Shown: positions 28,026 through 37,008, counted from the first letter of the stretch. The stretch is 64,000 nt of DNA from Lentisphaerota bacterium (GCA_015061545.1 SUWJ01000012.1:1-64000), one strand, 5' to 3'. The notes: generated by a model from the sequence alone, not told the origin. A program made the numbers and translations.

Positions 28026-28385
28026 ATGAGCGACTGGATAGATATAAAAAGCGATGCCAACCATATCAAACGCGAGCGTGAACGTGCCCGCGAACTGCGC
28101 AACAGCGATTGGTGGAAAAATCTTCTGGCTAAGGGCGAATGTTATTACTGCCGTCAGCATTTTGAAGCCGATGAGCTGACTATGGATCACATTGTCCCCG
28201 TGGCACGGGGCGGCAAGAGTACCCGCGGTAACATTGTGCCGTGCTGCAAAGAGTGCAACAACCGCAAAAAGTATCTTACCCCGGCGGAAATGATCATTTT
28301 TGAATTGGAAGCCAAAGAGCGCGCCGCTGCCAAAGCTGCTGTTGCGGATGGCTCGGCAGAAGTTGCGGAAGATCAAATATCATAA
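28026..28385 (+). CDS. HNH endonuclease-family protein
   Basis: 119 residues. It has a treble-clef HNH core: CYYC (about 39-42), MDHIVPVARGGKSTRGNIVP with the catalytic His, and CCKECNNRKK completing the four-cysteine zinc site. A basic N-terminus (KRERERARELRNSDWW) may contact DNA, and an Ala/Glu-rich tail ends the protein. HNH proteins cleave DNA, though many small chromosomal ones have unknown roles. It is divergent from the rdgC-like gene and overlaps the 3' end of the acyltransferase gene by 13 bp on the other strand. No methylase or restriction partner is nearby. Confidence 0.85.
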   Translation: MSDWIDIKSDANHIKRERERARELRNSDWWKNLLAKGECYYCRQHFEADELTMDHIVPVARGGKSTRGNIVPCCKECNNRKKYLTPAEMIIFELEAKERAAAKAAVADGSAEVAEDQIS

Positions 28386-29632
28386 TTTCTGCGGTAGAAA
28401 CTTTCTCCGAAATTTCGGATCGCTTCGGGGGTGATAAACATTCCGCCCGCCCGCAGCCGTCTGCCGGAAGCGTGTATGCGGTGAAATGCCCTGCGCAGCG
28501 AGTTGTCAGCGGGAAAGTTTTCCCAATCTTCGTTGTGTTTGCCGAAGACAAACGCCAAACCTTCCACCCCCACCGAGGCAAACGGGAACAAGTAAAGCTG
28601 CCGCATAAATTTTGCCAGATTCGATTCCGGCAGTTCCTTTTCAAAATCCGGGTTGAAGATCCAGGAAAAACATGATACTGCCGTCACCTGCCGTTTGAAG
28701 TAGCGGGGAAAGAAATCCAGCGCCTGATTCAGCGAGTCGCAGCACGCTTCGGGCGTCATATTGCCGCCGCCGGGAATATGCAATCCCGGTACCAGATCCC
28801 AGTTGTTCCAAAGGGGGATATATTCTGCCAGATCCAGCGTTACCCTGCGATCAACTTCGGCAAAGCCTTCGGGATTTACCGGAATACCGCTGATGCTTTT
28901 GCCATCGTTTTCCAGCGTGGCAATTTTGTATGCTTCCGCAGGCGAGTCGGAGTCAAACAGCAAACTGCCGTCGGCAGCCAGCAGCCAGTTGTGGCGGCAT
29001 AGCGCAATGACTTTGCCGTTGGTACGTTGCTTATAAGCTGCGGGCAGGTAGTTGAGCGGATCCTGAATCATATACTCAAAACGCCCGATACGGAAGAGTT
29101 TGCCCTGAACATAAAAACTGAACCAATGAAGTTTGCGCCCCGTAATGCCCAATTTATTATCGTGCCCCGCAGCGTATTCCGTGAGCGCGCCGCTGAGATA
29201 TTGAACTGTATCTTCTGCGTAGTGTCCGGGCAGCCCCAGCGCGGCGTATTTCCGGGCAATATATGGAAAACTTGCCAACGCGTTCAAAAGGTAATAGAGC
29301 CCTTCCTGCTCCGTATGAAGCGGATTCATGCCGTACCCCGGCAGTTCAGTTCCGTACATAACCATTTTCGGCGCACGAAACCAGTAATAATCGAGATAAT
29401 TGTAGCAGCTCAGGAGATATTTGCTGCTGCGGATCTCCTGCGCTGCTTTCAGCAATGGCTCCGCCGGCGGCGGATCGTGCAAAAGATTAAGCTGCTGCAA
29501 GATAAATTTTTCATCCAGCGAATCAGGCACCGTTTCCAGCGAATCAGCCATTGCTGTAAAACCGTACCGGGAGATAAAATCCTTTATCCCTGCGGTAAGT
29601 GAAAAATATTCTGCAAAATCTTCCAGCTGCAT
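28373..29632 (-). CDS. Acyltransferase-domain (GNAT-like) protein, tentative
   Basis: About 419 residues, soluble, and aromatic-rich in the middle (YNYLDYYWFRAPKMVMYGTE). The architecture resembles proteins annotated as acyltransferase-domain with a GNAT_C module: a helical N-terminus, then HWFSFYVQGKLFRIGRFEYM, a beta-rich centre, LHIPGGGNMTPEACCDSL and a C-terminal HRIHASGRRLRAGGMFI. The assignment is from pattern memory and only moderately secure. ATG 29632 (MQLEDFAEYF) is the likely start. A TTG 13 codons upstream is possible, and neither has a clear ribosome site. It is the last gene of the ilvE-panC-hisD-DUF486 operon. Confidence 0.5.
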   Translation of the reverse strand: MQLEDFAEYFSLTAGIKDFISRYGFTAMADSLETVPDSLDEKFILQQLNLLHDPPPAEPLLKAAQEIRSSKYLLSCYNYLDYYWFRAPKMVMYGTELPGYGMNPLHTEQEGLYYLLNALASFPYIARKYAALGLPGHYAEDTVQYLSGALTEYAAGHDNKLGITGRKLHWFSFYVQGKLFRIGRFEYMIQDPLNYLPAAYKQRTNGKVIALCRHNWLLAADGSLLFDSDSPAEAYKIATLENDGKSISGIPVNPEGFAEVDRRVTLDLAEYIPLWNNWDLVPGLHIPGGGNMTPEACCDSLNQALDFFPRYFKRQVTAVSCFSWIFNPDFEKELPESNLAKFMRQLYLFPFASVGVEGLAFVFGKHNEDWENFPADNSLRRAFHRIHASGRRLRAGGMFITPEAIRNFGESFYRRNYDI

Positions 29633-29648
29633 TATGAATAAATCCGAT

Positions 29649-30023
29649 TTACTTGCCGAAGGCAAAAACAAAGACCACCGCCAGCACCAGACAGATCCCC
29701 GCCGCCAGATGATTCCAGCGCAGACTTTCGTTCATATAAAAGAGCGCAAAGGGCACAAATACGCTTAATGTTATCACTTCCTGCATGATCTTGAGCTGCG
29801 CCAGCGTTACTCCGCCTGCGTGCCCCAGTCGATTGGCAGGCACCTGCAGCAGATATTCAAAAAGCGCGATCCCCCAGCTGACCATTGCCGCAATATACCA
29901 TGGTTTGTTCGCCAGATTTTTCAAATGGCCGTACCAGGCAAAAGTCATAAAGACATTGCTGCAGATCAGCAGAAGGACCACCCGCACGATCGGGGCAGAA
30001 ATAATTTGCCAGAGTTGGTTCAT
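29649..30023 (-). CDS. DUF486 family small membrane protein (DMT-like)
   Basis: 124 residues with four hydrophobic helices and the DUF486 pattern: NVFMTFAWYGHLKN, SWGIALFEYLLQVPANR, LKIMQEVITLSVFVPFALFY, SLRWNHLAAGICLVLAVVFVF. Related to half-size drug/metabolite transporters, so it probably works as an oligomer in the inner membrane. Substrate unknown. It starts 15 nt after hisD and ends 16 nt before the acyltransferase gene. Confidence 0.8.
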   Translation of the reverse strand: MNQLWQIISAPIVRVVLLLICSNVFMTFAWYGHLKNLANKPWYIAAMVSWGIALFEYLLQVPANRLGHAGGVTLAQLKIMQEVITLSVFVPFALFYMNESLRWNHLAAGICLVLAVVFVFAFGK

Positions 30024-30038
30024 TCCGTTGCTCCCCGA

Positions 30039-31331
30039 TTATTTGCTGCGGCGGGAGGAGGCGCTTCTGCCGTGGGCTGCCAAGCCTTCCATTTCGGCAA
30101 ACTTTTCTGCCACCGCAATCTCTTTCTGAATCGCTTTTTCGCTGTATTCAACTGTACTCATGCGGCGGAAAAATCCTTCCACGGTAAGTCCCGAAAAGAA
30201 TTTGGCGCTGCCTGCCGTGGGTAGTACATGGCTGGGACCTGCACAGAAGTCGCCGATGGGTTCCGGCGTCCAATGTCCGATAAACAGCGCACCGGCAGCT
30301 TGGATGGTTCTGGCGACCTTACGGGCATCCTGACAGCAGATTTCCAGGTGTTCAGGCGCATATTTACTTGCGATTTCGGCGGCTTGTGCCATATCTTTGA
30401 CCACGATTATCCACGAACCCTGATCCAGCACTTTGTCTACCGTTGCCATCCGCGGCAGCGTGGCTTTGCGTTCTGCCAACGCTTGCAGGATCTTTTCGGG
30501 CATAGCTGCATCGGTCGTTACCGTAAGTGCCTGTTCCAGACCGCTGCCGTGTTCGGCCTGAGAAAGCATATCCGCGGCAATTTTATCCGGATCGGCAGTT
30601 TCATCGGCAATGACCATGATTTCCGACGGACCTGCCACCATGTCGATCGCCACCGCGCCGTAGACCAGCTTCTTGGCGGCGGTAACATAGGCGTTGCCGG
30701 GGCCGACGATCTTTTCCACTTTGGCAACTGTTTCCGTGCCGTAAGCCATAGCCGCGATACCGTAAACTCCGCCGAGGCGGTAGATTTCGGTAACTCCTGC
30801 CGCCTTCATTGCGTAGAGAACTGCGGGGTGCACCTTGCCGTCTTTACCCGGCGGCGTTACTGCCACGATCTCTTTGACGCCCGCGGCTTTGGCAATGCCT
30901 GCGGTATGGATGACCGTCGATACCAGCGGAGCAGTTCCGCCGGGGATGTAGACCCCGACTCTTTCCATGGGTACAAACCGTTCGCCCAGCGTTACGCCCG
31001 GGCGGACAACTTTGCGCCACGCTTGGGGTATCCGCAATTTGGCAAAAGTCTGAACATTTTTCAACGCACTTTTGATCGCGCTTTTGGCGGCGCGGTCAAG
31101 AGATTTTTCTGCTTCGGCGATTTCGGCATCGCTGACTTGGAATTCCGCCGGAGTCAGTTCGGCTTTGTCGAACTCCAACGCATAGCGCACCAGCGCTTCG
31201 TCGCCCTTGCTGCGGACGTTTTCAACAATGCCCCGCACCGATTCTTCGATGGACGGCGGATAAGAAGGGCGGTTGTAGATGACCTGCAAGCCTTCATCGA
31301 AATCTGCACTGCGGTAGTCAAGTATCTTCAT
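30039..31331 (-). CDS. hisD: Histidinol dehydrogenase
   Basis: 430 residues beginning MKILDYRSADFDEGL. It carries GVYIPGGTAPLVSTVIHTA, PPGKDGKVHPAVLYA, VDMVAGPSEIMVIAD-like, the zinc/catalytic region ADMLSQAEHGSG, and APEHLEICCQDARK. It performs the last two NAD-dependent oxidations in histidine synthesis. ATG 31331 fits alignment to the family. It follows panC by 10 nt in an operon that mixes branched-chain, pantothenate and histidine steps. No other his genes lie in the window. Confidence 0.95.
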   Translation of the reverse strand: MKILDYRSADFDEGLQVIYNRPSYPPSIEESVRGIVENVRSKGDEALVRYALEFDKAELTPAEFQVSDAEIAEAEKSLDRAAKSAIKSALKNVQTFAKLRIPQAWRKVVRPGVTLGERFVPMERVGVYIPGGTAPLVSTVIHTAGIAKAAGVKEIVAVTPPGKDGKVHPAVLYAMKAAGVTEIYRLGGVYGIAAMAYGTETVAKVEKIVGPGNAYVTAAKKLVYGAVAIDMVAGPSEIMVIADETADPDKIAADMLSQAEHGSGLEQALTVTTDAAMPEKILQALAERKATLPRMATVDKVLDQGSWIIVVKDMAQAAEIASKYAPEHLEICCQDARKVARTIQAAGALFIGHWTPEPIGDFCAGPSHVLPTAGSAKFFSGLTVEGFFRRMSTVEYSEKAIQKEIAVAEKFAEMEGLAAHGRSASSRRSK

Positions 31332-31341
31332 TGGTAAAACC

Positions 31342-32199
31342 TCAATTTTTTCCGGGCATATCCACAAAACAATTGTCGATCAAGCGGGTGGTTCCGAAAA
31401 CTGCCGCCACCGCAAAAAGCACGCCCGAACTCTCTGCGGTCGGTTCGGTCAGATCGCTGCTGTCGAGCACTTCGACATAATCAACAATTCCACCTGCTTC
31501 GGCAATATGTTGTTCAGCATATTGAATAACTGTTCCGACGGCATCCACGCCGCGCTGTTTCAACTCTTTTTCGGCATAAAACACCGATTCGCTGATGCTG
31601 CGGGCGCGGCGGCGCTCATCTTCGCTCAAATAACGGTTGCGGGAACTCATTGCCACGTTGTCCGTATCGCGGATCAAATCGCCCAGCACGATTTCCACCG
31701 GGAAGTTCAAATCCCGTACCATGCGTTTGATAATGATCGCCTGCTGCGCATCCTTTTTGCCGAAAACAGCCACATCGGGCTGCGCCAGATTAAAGAGTTT
31801 GCTCACCACCGTCAGCACGCCGCGGAAGTGGATCGGGCGGCTCTTGCCGCACAGCACTTTGGAAAGCGTTGTTTCGTCCACCCAGATCGAGCGGTCAGGA
31901 GCGTACATATCTTCCGGCGCAGGAGCAAAGACCGCCGTGGCACCGTGTGCTTCGCAAAGTTTGCAGTCGCCTTCAAAATCTCTGGGGTATTTATCCAGAT
32001 CTTCATTGGGGGCAAACTGAGTGGGATTCACAAAAATTGATACGATCACTTCATCGCCGCGCTGACGGGCAATGTCGATCAGCGAGGCGTGACCTTTGTG
32101 CAGAAAACCCATGGTCGGAACCAGCGCGATCTGCTTGCCCGAACGTTTGCACTCCAAGGCGTATTTCTGTAATTCTGCCCCCTGACGGAAAATCTTCAT
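31342..32199 (-). CDS. panC: Pantothenate synthetase
   Basis: 285 residues. It has the nucleotidyltransferase signature PTMGFLHKGHASLID near the N-terminus, VSIFVNPTQFAPNEDLDKYPR, FGKKDAQQAIIIKRMVRDL and the KMSKS-like MSSRNRYLSEDER. It condenses pantoate with beta-alanine using ATP. ATG 32199 (MKIFRQGAEL) is preferred over 32211. It follows ilvE by 21 nt. Coupling with a branched-chain transaminase makes sense, because pantoate derives from 2-oxoisovalerate. panB is not present here. Confidence 0.95.
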   Translation of the reverse strand: MKIFRQGAELQKYALECKRSGKQIALVPTMGFLHKGHASLIDIARQRGDEVIVSIFVNPTQFAPNEDLDKYPRDFEGDCKLCEAHGATAVFAPAPEDMYAPDRSIWVDETTLSKVLCGKSRPIHFRGVLTVVSKLFNLAQPDVAVFGKKDAQQAIIIKRMVRDLNFPVEIVLGDLIRDTDNVAMSSRNRYLSEDERRRARSISESVFYAEKELKQRGVDAVGTVIQYAEQHIAEAGGIVDYVEVLDSSDLTEPTAESSGVLFAVAAVFGTTRLIDNCFVDMPGKN

Positions 32200-32220
32200 T
32201 TCAACAATCAAAGCTCCATA

Positions 32221-33228
32221 TTAGTCAACAATAAACATCCAGTTGTGTTTATCTTCGGCTTCGCCGTACTGGATAGCTTTAAGTCCGTGGTAGAGCTTGC
32301 TGCTGACTTCGCCGATTTCGCTGCCGTAGGTAAAGACCTGATCTTTGTAGTAAATGTGATGTACCGGGGTAATAACTACTGCCGTACCGCAGGCGCCGAC
32401 TTCGGCAAAATCTGCCAGTTCCGACTTGTGGATTCTGCGCCGTTCCACTTCGATCCCCAGATCCTGCGCCAGAGTCAGCAGCGAATCGTTGGTCACGCTG
32501 GGCAGCACCGAAGGTGATTCGGGAGTGACATATTTGCCCTCTTTGGTGATGCCGAAGAAGTTGCTGGTGCCGAATTCATCAATATATTCGTGAGTGGCGG
32601 GGTCAAGGAAAAGCGCCACGGGGCAGCCCGCCTTTTTCGCCATCTTACTGGAGTAAAGACTTGCCGCATAGTTGCCGGCGCATTTGATGTTGCCGGTGCC
32701 GTGGGGTGCCGCGCGGTCAAGTTCATCAAAAATCAGCGCGTCCACGGGTTTGATGCCGCCTTTGTAGTAAGGACCTGCGGGCATGACCATCATCACAAAT
32801 TCATAGTCAAAGCTGGGTGATACCCCGATCTGGGGCGAGGTGCCGAACATGACCGGGCGGATGTAGAGCGAGCCGTCCGTGCCGTAGGGCGGAATATAGT
32901 CGGCATTGTCTTTGATGACCATCTTGATCGCTTCAAGGAACATCTCTTCGGGCAGAGTCTGCATAAGGATACGTTCGGCGCTGTTGTTGAAGCGTTTGGC
33001 GTTCATCTGCGGGCGGAATACCCCGATTCTGCCATCCTTCATGCGGAACGCTTTCATGCCTTCAAAAATCGCCTGCCCGTAATGCATACAGTTGGCGGCT
33101 ACTGACATAGTGATGTTGTAGTCGTTGTGCAGCTTGAGTTCACTCCACTTGCCGTCTTTGAAACTGGCGCGCACGTTGGAGCGGGTAGGCATAAATTCAA
33201 AACCGAGTTTGTCCCATTGAATGTTCAT
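32221..33228 (-). CDS. ilvE: Branched-chain amino acid aminotransferase
   Basis: 335 residues of fold-type IV PLP enzyme. It has GQAIFEGMKAFRMKDGRIGVFRP, YIRPVMFGTSPQIGVSP, the PLP lysine in GTGNIKCAGNYAAS (about residue 182), YIDEFGTSNFFGI, LPSVTNDSLLTLAQDLGIEVE and ACGTAVVITPVHHI. It interconverts leucine, isoleucine and valine with their 2-oxoacids. GAGG lies 9 nt before the ATG. Its promoter lies within the 3' end of the upstream oppF gene. First gene of the ilvE-panC-hisD operon. Confidence 0.95.
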   Translation of the reverse strand: MNIQWDKLGFEFMPTRSNVRASFKDGKWSELKLHNDYNITMSVAANCMHYGQAIFEGMKAFRMKDGRIGVFRPQMNAKRFNNSAERILMQTLPEEMFLEAIKMVIKDNADYIPPYGTDGSLYIRPVMFGTSPQIGVSPSFDYEFVMMVMPAGPYYKGGIKPVDALIFDELDRAAPHGTGNIKCAGNYAASLYSSKMAKKAGCPVALFLDPATHEYIDEFGTSNFFGITKEGKYVTPESPSVLPSVTNDSLLTLAQDLGIEVERRRIHKSELADFAEVGACGTAVVITPVHHIYYKDQVFTYGSEIGEVSSKLYHGLKAIQYGEAEDKHNWMFIVD

Positions 33229-33280
33229 GATTTTTTACCTCTTGTTAAATATGTTTATATTGTAAAAAATAAATTGCTTT

Positions 33281-33309
33281 AATATACACGTTCTTATTCT
33301 TTTCCGCAA
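33281..33309 (-). promoter_or_regulatory. Promoter of the ilvE-panC-hisD operon
   Basis: TTGCGG, 17-bp spacer, TATATT on the minus strand. The -35 lies inside the last codons of oppF, so the operon is separately expressed. Confidence 0.65.
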
Positions 33310-34280
33310 GTAAAAAGACCATTTTCCTGAGCATGGAAGCAGGCGCTGAAGCGGCGGGGGGCAATTTCCCGCAGCGCGGGCCGTTCCCGTTTGCACCGTT
33401 CGGTGGCAAAGGCGCAGCGTTCGTGGAAAGCACATCCGCACGGCGGCGCCAGCGGAGTCGGCACATCGCCTGAAAGTTTGAGCCGTTTCCCGACGCGTTT
33501 TTCCAGAGTCGGTACCGCCGACAGCAGCGCAGCCGAGTAGGGGTGCAGCGGCAAAGCACAAAGTTCATCGGCAGGCGCCGATTCCACGATCCTGCCCAGA
33601 TACATTACCAGTATGCGGTCGCTGATATGTTCAACCACCGCCAGATCGTGAGCAATAAAGAGCAATCCGAACTGACTTTGCTTCTGCAATTCCTGCAGCA
33701 GATTTATAATCGACGCCTGAACACTTACATCCAGCGCCGAAACCGGTTCATCGGCTATCAGCAGCTTGGGTTCGCTTGCCAGCGCCCGGGCTATACCGAT
33801 ACGCTGGCGCTGACCGCCGGAAAACTGATGCGGATAACGGGGCAGCAGCTGACTGTCCAGCCCCACCATCTGCATAAGTTCCTTCATGCGCTGCAAACGC
33901 TCCGTTTTATTCAGATTTGTATGCAGCGCCAGCACTTCGTCCAGCGTGCTCTGGATCGACAGCCGCGGATTCAGCGAGCCGTAGGGATCCTGAAATACCA
34001 TCTGGAAATCTTTTCTGGCTTTACGCAGCGCCTTGCCGTGCAGATCGGCAATGTTCACATTATCTATCGTTATTGACCCGGCGGCGGGATTTTCCAGCCG
34101 CACCAGCGCTTTGGCTATGGAACTTTTGCCGCAGCCGCTTTCGCCGACCAAACCTACGGTTTCGCCACGCTCAACGGTAAAGGATACATCATCGACTGCG
34201 TGCAGAAACTTCTGTTTGCTCCAGAACGCTCCCCGCAGCGGGTAATCGACTTTCAGATTTTTCACTTCCAGCAGCGCCAT
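33294..34280 (-). CDS. Oligopeptide/dipeptide ABC transporter ATP-binding protein (OppF/DppF type)
   Basis: 328 residues. It has Walker A GESGCGKSSIAKALVRLE (about 42-58), Q-loop FQMVFQDPYGSLNPRLSI, signature FSGGQRQRIGIARALA (about 147), Walker B LLIADEPVSALDVS, and the C-terminal oligo_HPY region with CAFHERCAFATERCKRERP (four Cys typical of the OppD/OppF family). It energises peptide import. ATG 34280 (MALLEVKNL) fits family alignment. No permease, binding protein or OppD partner lies next to it in this window, so it is an orphan here. It has its own promoter. Confidence 0.9.
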   Translation of the reverse strand: MALLEVKNLKVDYPLRGAFWSKQKFLHAVDDVSFTVERGETVGLVGESGCGKSSIAKALVRLENPAAGSITIDNVNIADLHGKALRKARKDFQMVFQDPYGSLNPRLSIQSTLDEVLALHTNLNKTERLQRMKELMQMVGLDSQLLPRYPHQFSGGQRQRIGIARALASEPKLLIADEPVSALDVSVQASIINLLQELQKQSQFGLLFIAHDLAVVEHISDRILVMYLGRIVESAPADELCALPLHPYSAALLSAVPTLEKRVGKRLKLSGDVPTPLAPPCGCAFHERCAFATERCKRERPALREIAPRRFSACFHAQENGLFTCGKE

Positions 34281-34318
34281 AAAAATACTCTCTTCTCTCA
34301 AAAAATCCTGCTTCGGGA

Positions 34319-34347
34319 AAGATATCACCGCAACCGGTTTTTTGCAA
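34319..34347 (-). promoter_or_regulatory. Promoter of the OppF-type gene
   Basis: TTGCAA, 17-bp spacer, TATCTT on the minus strand, 38 nt before the ATG. Confidence 0.6.
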
Positions 34348-34369
34348 GGTTTGATTTACAAAAACTGCT

Positions 34370-35035
34370 TCACTTTTCCATGATTTTTTCCGCCAGACGT
34401 TTCCCCAGCGCAAAGGCATCGGCGCAATCCTGCGGAAATTGTTTTTCGCGTACGGCAGCTTTATGCACGGGATCGAACCGGTCTGCTTCGTAAAGGGCGT
34501 AGTCGCTGAATTGAAATGTATCACAAACGTAAAGAGTTTCCACGTCGGCACATTTCAGGATCAGACCGCTGAAGGCGTTGATTCTGCCCAGCTCCTCGTA
34601 ATAGCCCATTTCCTGCATCATTTCCCGGGGGATGTTCATGGTGTAGATCATCGCTGCGATGATCGGATGCTCCAGCACGCTGGCGGGCGGGTTGGTATAG
34701 CGCAGCAGCGAAAAATAAAAGCGTTCCATAAAACTGCGGAAATACCCGCTGACATTGCCGAAATAGACCGGCGACCCCATAATGATCGCATCGGCGGAGC
34801 GCAGTTTTTCCAGAATCGGCGTCAGTTCATCTTTTACGGCGCAGATCCCCTTGGTGGAATTTTCTTTCCTTTTGCAGTACATACAGCTGCGGCAGGGGGA
34901 ATAATTCAGCGTGCCAAGCTGGATAAGTTCGGTTTCAGCACCGGCAGCGGCGGCGCCGTCGAGGGCGCTTTGCAGCACTTCGGCGGTATTGAAATCAACT
35001 CGCGGACTGCCGTTTATTGCATAGATCTTTTTCAT
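34370..35035 (-). CDS. Iron-sulfur flavoprotein / flavodoxin-family NAD(P)H oxidoreductase
   Basis: 221 residues. The N-terminal INGSPRVDFNTAEVLQSAL is the FMN phosphate loop of the NADPH-dependent FMN-reductase family. A compact cysteine cluster follows (CRSCMYCKRKENSTKGIC, about 49-66), as in Isf-type iron-sulfur flavoproteins, then ADAIIMGSPVYFGNVSGYFR. It probably transfers electrons between a reduced carrier and an unknown acceptor in an anaerobe's cytoplasm. It is a single gene with its own promoter, divergent from the isomerase pair. The last cysteine is spaced further than in the classical Isf motif. Confidence 0.8.
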   Translation of the reverse strand: MKKIYAINGSPRVDFNTAEVLQSALDGAAAAGAETELIQLGTLNYSPCRSCMYCKRKENSTKGICAVKDELTPILEKLRSADAIIMGSPVYFGNVSGYFRSFMERFYFSLLRYTNPPASVLEHPIIAAMIYTMNIPREMMQEMGYYEELGRINAFSGLILKCADVETLYVCDTFQFSDYALYEADRFDPVHKAAVREKQFPQDCADAFALGKRLAEKIMEK

Positions 35036-35073
35036 ATTTAAACCTCATCCTGTCGAAAAAAATTTCAGTAGAG

Positions 35074-35101
35074 AATATACATTGGCAAAACAGAAAATCA
35101 A
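35074..35101 (-). promoter_or_regulatory. Promoter of the flavoprotein gene
   Basis: TTGATT, 16-bp spacer, TATATT on the minus strand, 38 nt before the ATG at 35035. Confidence 0.55.
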
Positions 35102-35161
35102 GCCCGATGCGTAATTTTGCCGTGCGAGCCGTTAAAAAAACTCTTTTTTTGTATTCCCTGC

Positions 35162-35189
35162 TTGAAGAATCTGCAAAAAGTGCTACCTT
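35162..35189 (+). promoter_or_regulatory. Possible promoter of the isomerase/epimerase pair
   Basis: TTGAAG, 16-bp spacer, TACCTT. Weaker than the other sites, but it is the only candidate in the 204-bp divergent gap. Confidence 0.4.
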
Positions 35190-35239
35190 AAAACCGGAAT
35201 AATTTTTTAACCTTAAGTCGAAAATACCGGAGCAATACA

Positions 35240-36133
35240 ATGAAAAAAATACCTCCCGTAACCTTTTATACCGACCTGCCGGAATTGGATGATTCGCTTA
35301 AAAGCTGTTTTCTGAACGAAATGGCAGCTTGCGGAGCTGAGCATCTGGTGCTGACCAGTTCGATCCTCGGTTCGATGCTGGGCAACCATGATCTGATCAA
35401 AAAATATGCTGCACAACTGAAAAGTGCCGGGCTGGATTTTGTCGATTCCCATGCGCTGTACGGTGCCAAGTGGGATCTGAACTGTGCTTGCGAAGCATGG
35501 CGGGATATGCTGGCGCTCAAGCACAAAATTTCGTTGAATATTGCCGCTAATCTGGGCGTTAAAAGTATGACTTTTCATATCGGCAACGATTTTACTCAGC
35601 CGGAAATTCCCGAAAAAGTGCATATGGAACGGATTTTCAGTATGCTGGATATCCTGCTGCCCGAGGCGGAAAAACTGGATATGGTCATCGCCATCGAAAA
35701 CAGCTGGACCTGTCTGGCTTCGGTGGATAAACTTCTGGAAATCAAAGCGGCTTACCCCACCGGTCATCTGGGACTTTGCTACGACAGCGGCCACGCCAAT
35801 ATTATGGATAACGGTCGCCTTTATCCGCAGGGCCCGGCTTACGAAACCTGGCAGCCCATGCAGACAGCTGTTCCCCGCTGGGAAGATAAAGCGCTGGAAA
35901 AAATGTTGAAAGAGGTGACGGTCTGCCATTTGCACGACAACGACGGCAGCGGCGATTATCACAACCTGCCCGGCTGCGGCAACATAGATTGGCGGAAAAC
36001 GGTTGAACTGCTGAAAAAAGCTCCGCGACTGATGGCGATCCAATCGGAGGTGTCGGCAGTACGGCACCGTATAAGCTGTCAGCAGCTGGTGAAAACCTTT
36101 GCAGATCTTTTTAATGACGGAGAAGAAAAATAA
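35240..36133 (+). CDS. Sugar phosphate isomerase/epimerase family protein (copy 1)
   Basis: 297 residues of a xylose-isomerase-like TIM barrel (AP endonuclease 2 superfamily). Likely metal ligands are Glu in MVIAIENSW (about 150), Asp/His in LCYDSGHANIMD (about 185), His in VCHLHDNDG (about 233) and Glu in AIQSEVSAVRH (about 270). No signal peptide. Such proteins isomerise or epimerise keto-sugars or inositols, and the substrate cannot be told. GGAG precedes the ATG. The stop overlaps the next start (TAATG), and the downstream gene is a clear paralogue, so this is a tandem duplication. Confidence 0.85.
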   Translation: MKKIPPVTFYTDLPELDDSLKSCFLNEMAACGAEHLVLTSSILGSMLGNHDLIKKYAAQLKSAGLDFVDSHALYGAKWDLNCACEAWRDMLALKHKISLNIAANLGVKSMTFHIGNDFTQPEIPEKVHMERIFSMLDILLPEAEKLDMVIAIENSWTCLASVDKLLEIKAAYPTGHLGLCYDSGHANIMDNGRLYPQGPAYETWQPMQTAVPRWEDKALEKMLKEVTVCHLHDNDGSGDYHNLPGCGNIDWRKTVELLKKAPRLMAIQSEVSAVRHRISCQQLVKTFADLFNDGEEK

Positions 36134-37008
36134 TGAAAAAGCTGCCTTTGACCTTCTGGTTTCAATTTTCCGATAACGAGCTGGCGCGGCGCATGATGCT
36201 GTGCGACATGGCTGCCAACGGCGCTGAACACATTGTTCTCTCCGAAAATATGATCAGCCGGATCATCCGCGACCCCGAATGGGCGGATAATATGCTTAAG
36301 GAGCTTGAGGCTTTCAACATGAGCTTTGTCGATGCCCACTCGCCCTTCGGCAATTCGCTGGATTTGAACAATCCTTATCCGGAAGATTTTGCCATACTGG
36401 CGCTTCGCCACCGGCTGCATATAAAAATTGCCGCTTATCTGAATATTGATACGATCACCATGCACGTCGGCAATAATCACTTTTGCCCTGAAATTCCGCT
36501 GAATGTACATATTGAGCGTATGGAACGGCTGCTGGATGCCATTCTGCCGACTGCGGAACAATGCAAGGTGATCGTGGCGCTGGAAAATTGCTGGACCCCC
36601 ACCAATACTGCTGATGTGCTGCTGCAGCTCAAAGCAAAATTCCCCACCGATTATCTGGGTTTTTGCTACGACAGCGGCCACGCCAATATCATGGATAAAG
36701 GCCGTTATCACGGTGAAGGCAATGCTACATGGTACTGGCGCAATGCGGGTATGGAAATATTGCCGGTGTGGGACGATCAGATTCTGGAAAAGATGCTGCC
36801 GCATATTGTCAGCTGCCATTTGCACGACAATACCGGTATGGGCGATCGGCACGATTTACCCGGAACCGGCAATCTGGATTGGGATAAGATCGTGCGGCTG
36901 CTTAAAACCGCGCCCCGTCTGCGGTCGATCCAGAGCGAAGTGGCTTACTCGCGGCACGGTATAGCCATGAAACCGCTGGTGGAAAAATTCAAAACGCTTT
37001 TTGCGTGA
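36133..37008 (+). CDS. Sugar phosphate isomerase/epimerase family protein (copy 2)
   Basis: 291 residues, colinear with copy 1. Matching ligand blocks are VIVALENCW, FCYDSGHANIMDKGR, SCHLHDNTGMGDRHDLPGTG and IQSEVAYSRHG. Differences are concentrated in the N-terminal third and in the loop after YDSGHANIMD (QGPAYETWQPM in copy 1, GEGNATWYWRNAGM here), which borders the active site. The pair may therefore act on different but related sugars, or as a hetero-oligomer. Translationally coupled to copy 1 through a 1-nt overlap. Confidence 0.85.
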   Translation: MKKLPLTFWFQFSDNELARRMMLCDMAANGAEHIVLSENMISRIIRDPEWADNMLKELEAFNMSFVDAHSPFGNSLDLNNPYPEDFAILALRHRLHIKIAAYLNIDTITMHVGNNHFCPEIPLNVHIERMERLLDAILPTAEQCKVIVALENCWTPTNTADVLLQLKAKFPTDYLGFCYDSGHANIMDKGRYHGEGNATWYWRNAGMEILPVWDDQILEKMLPHIVSCHLHDNTGMGDRHDLPGTGNLDWDKIVRLLKTAPRLRSIQSEVAYSRHGIAMKPLVEKFKTLFA

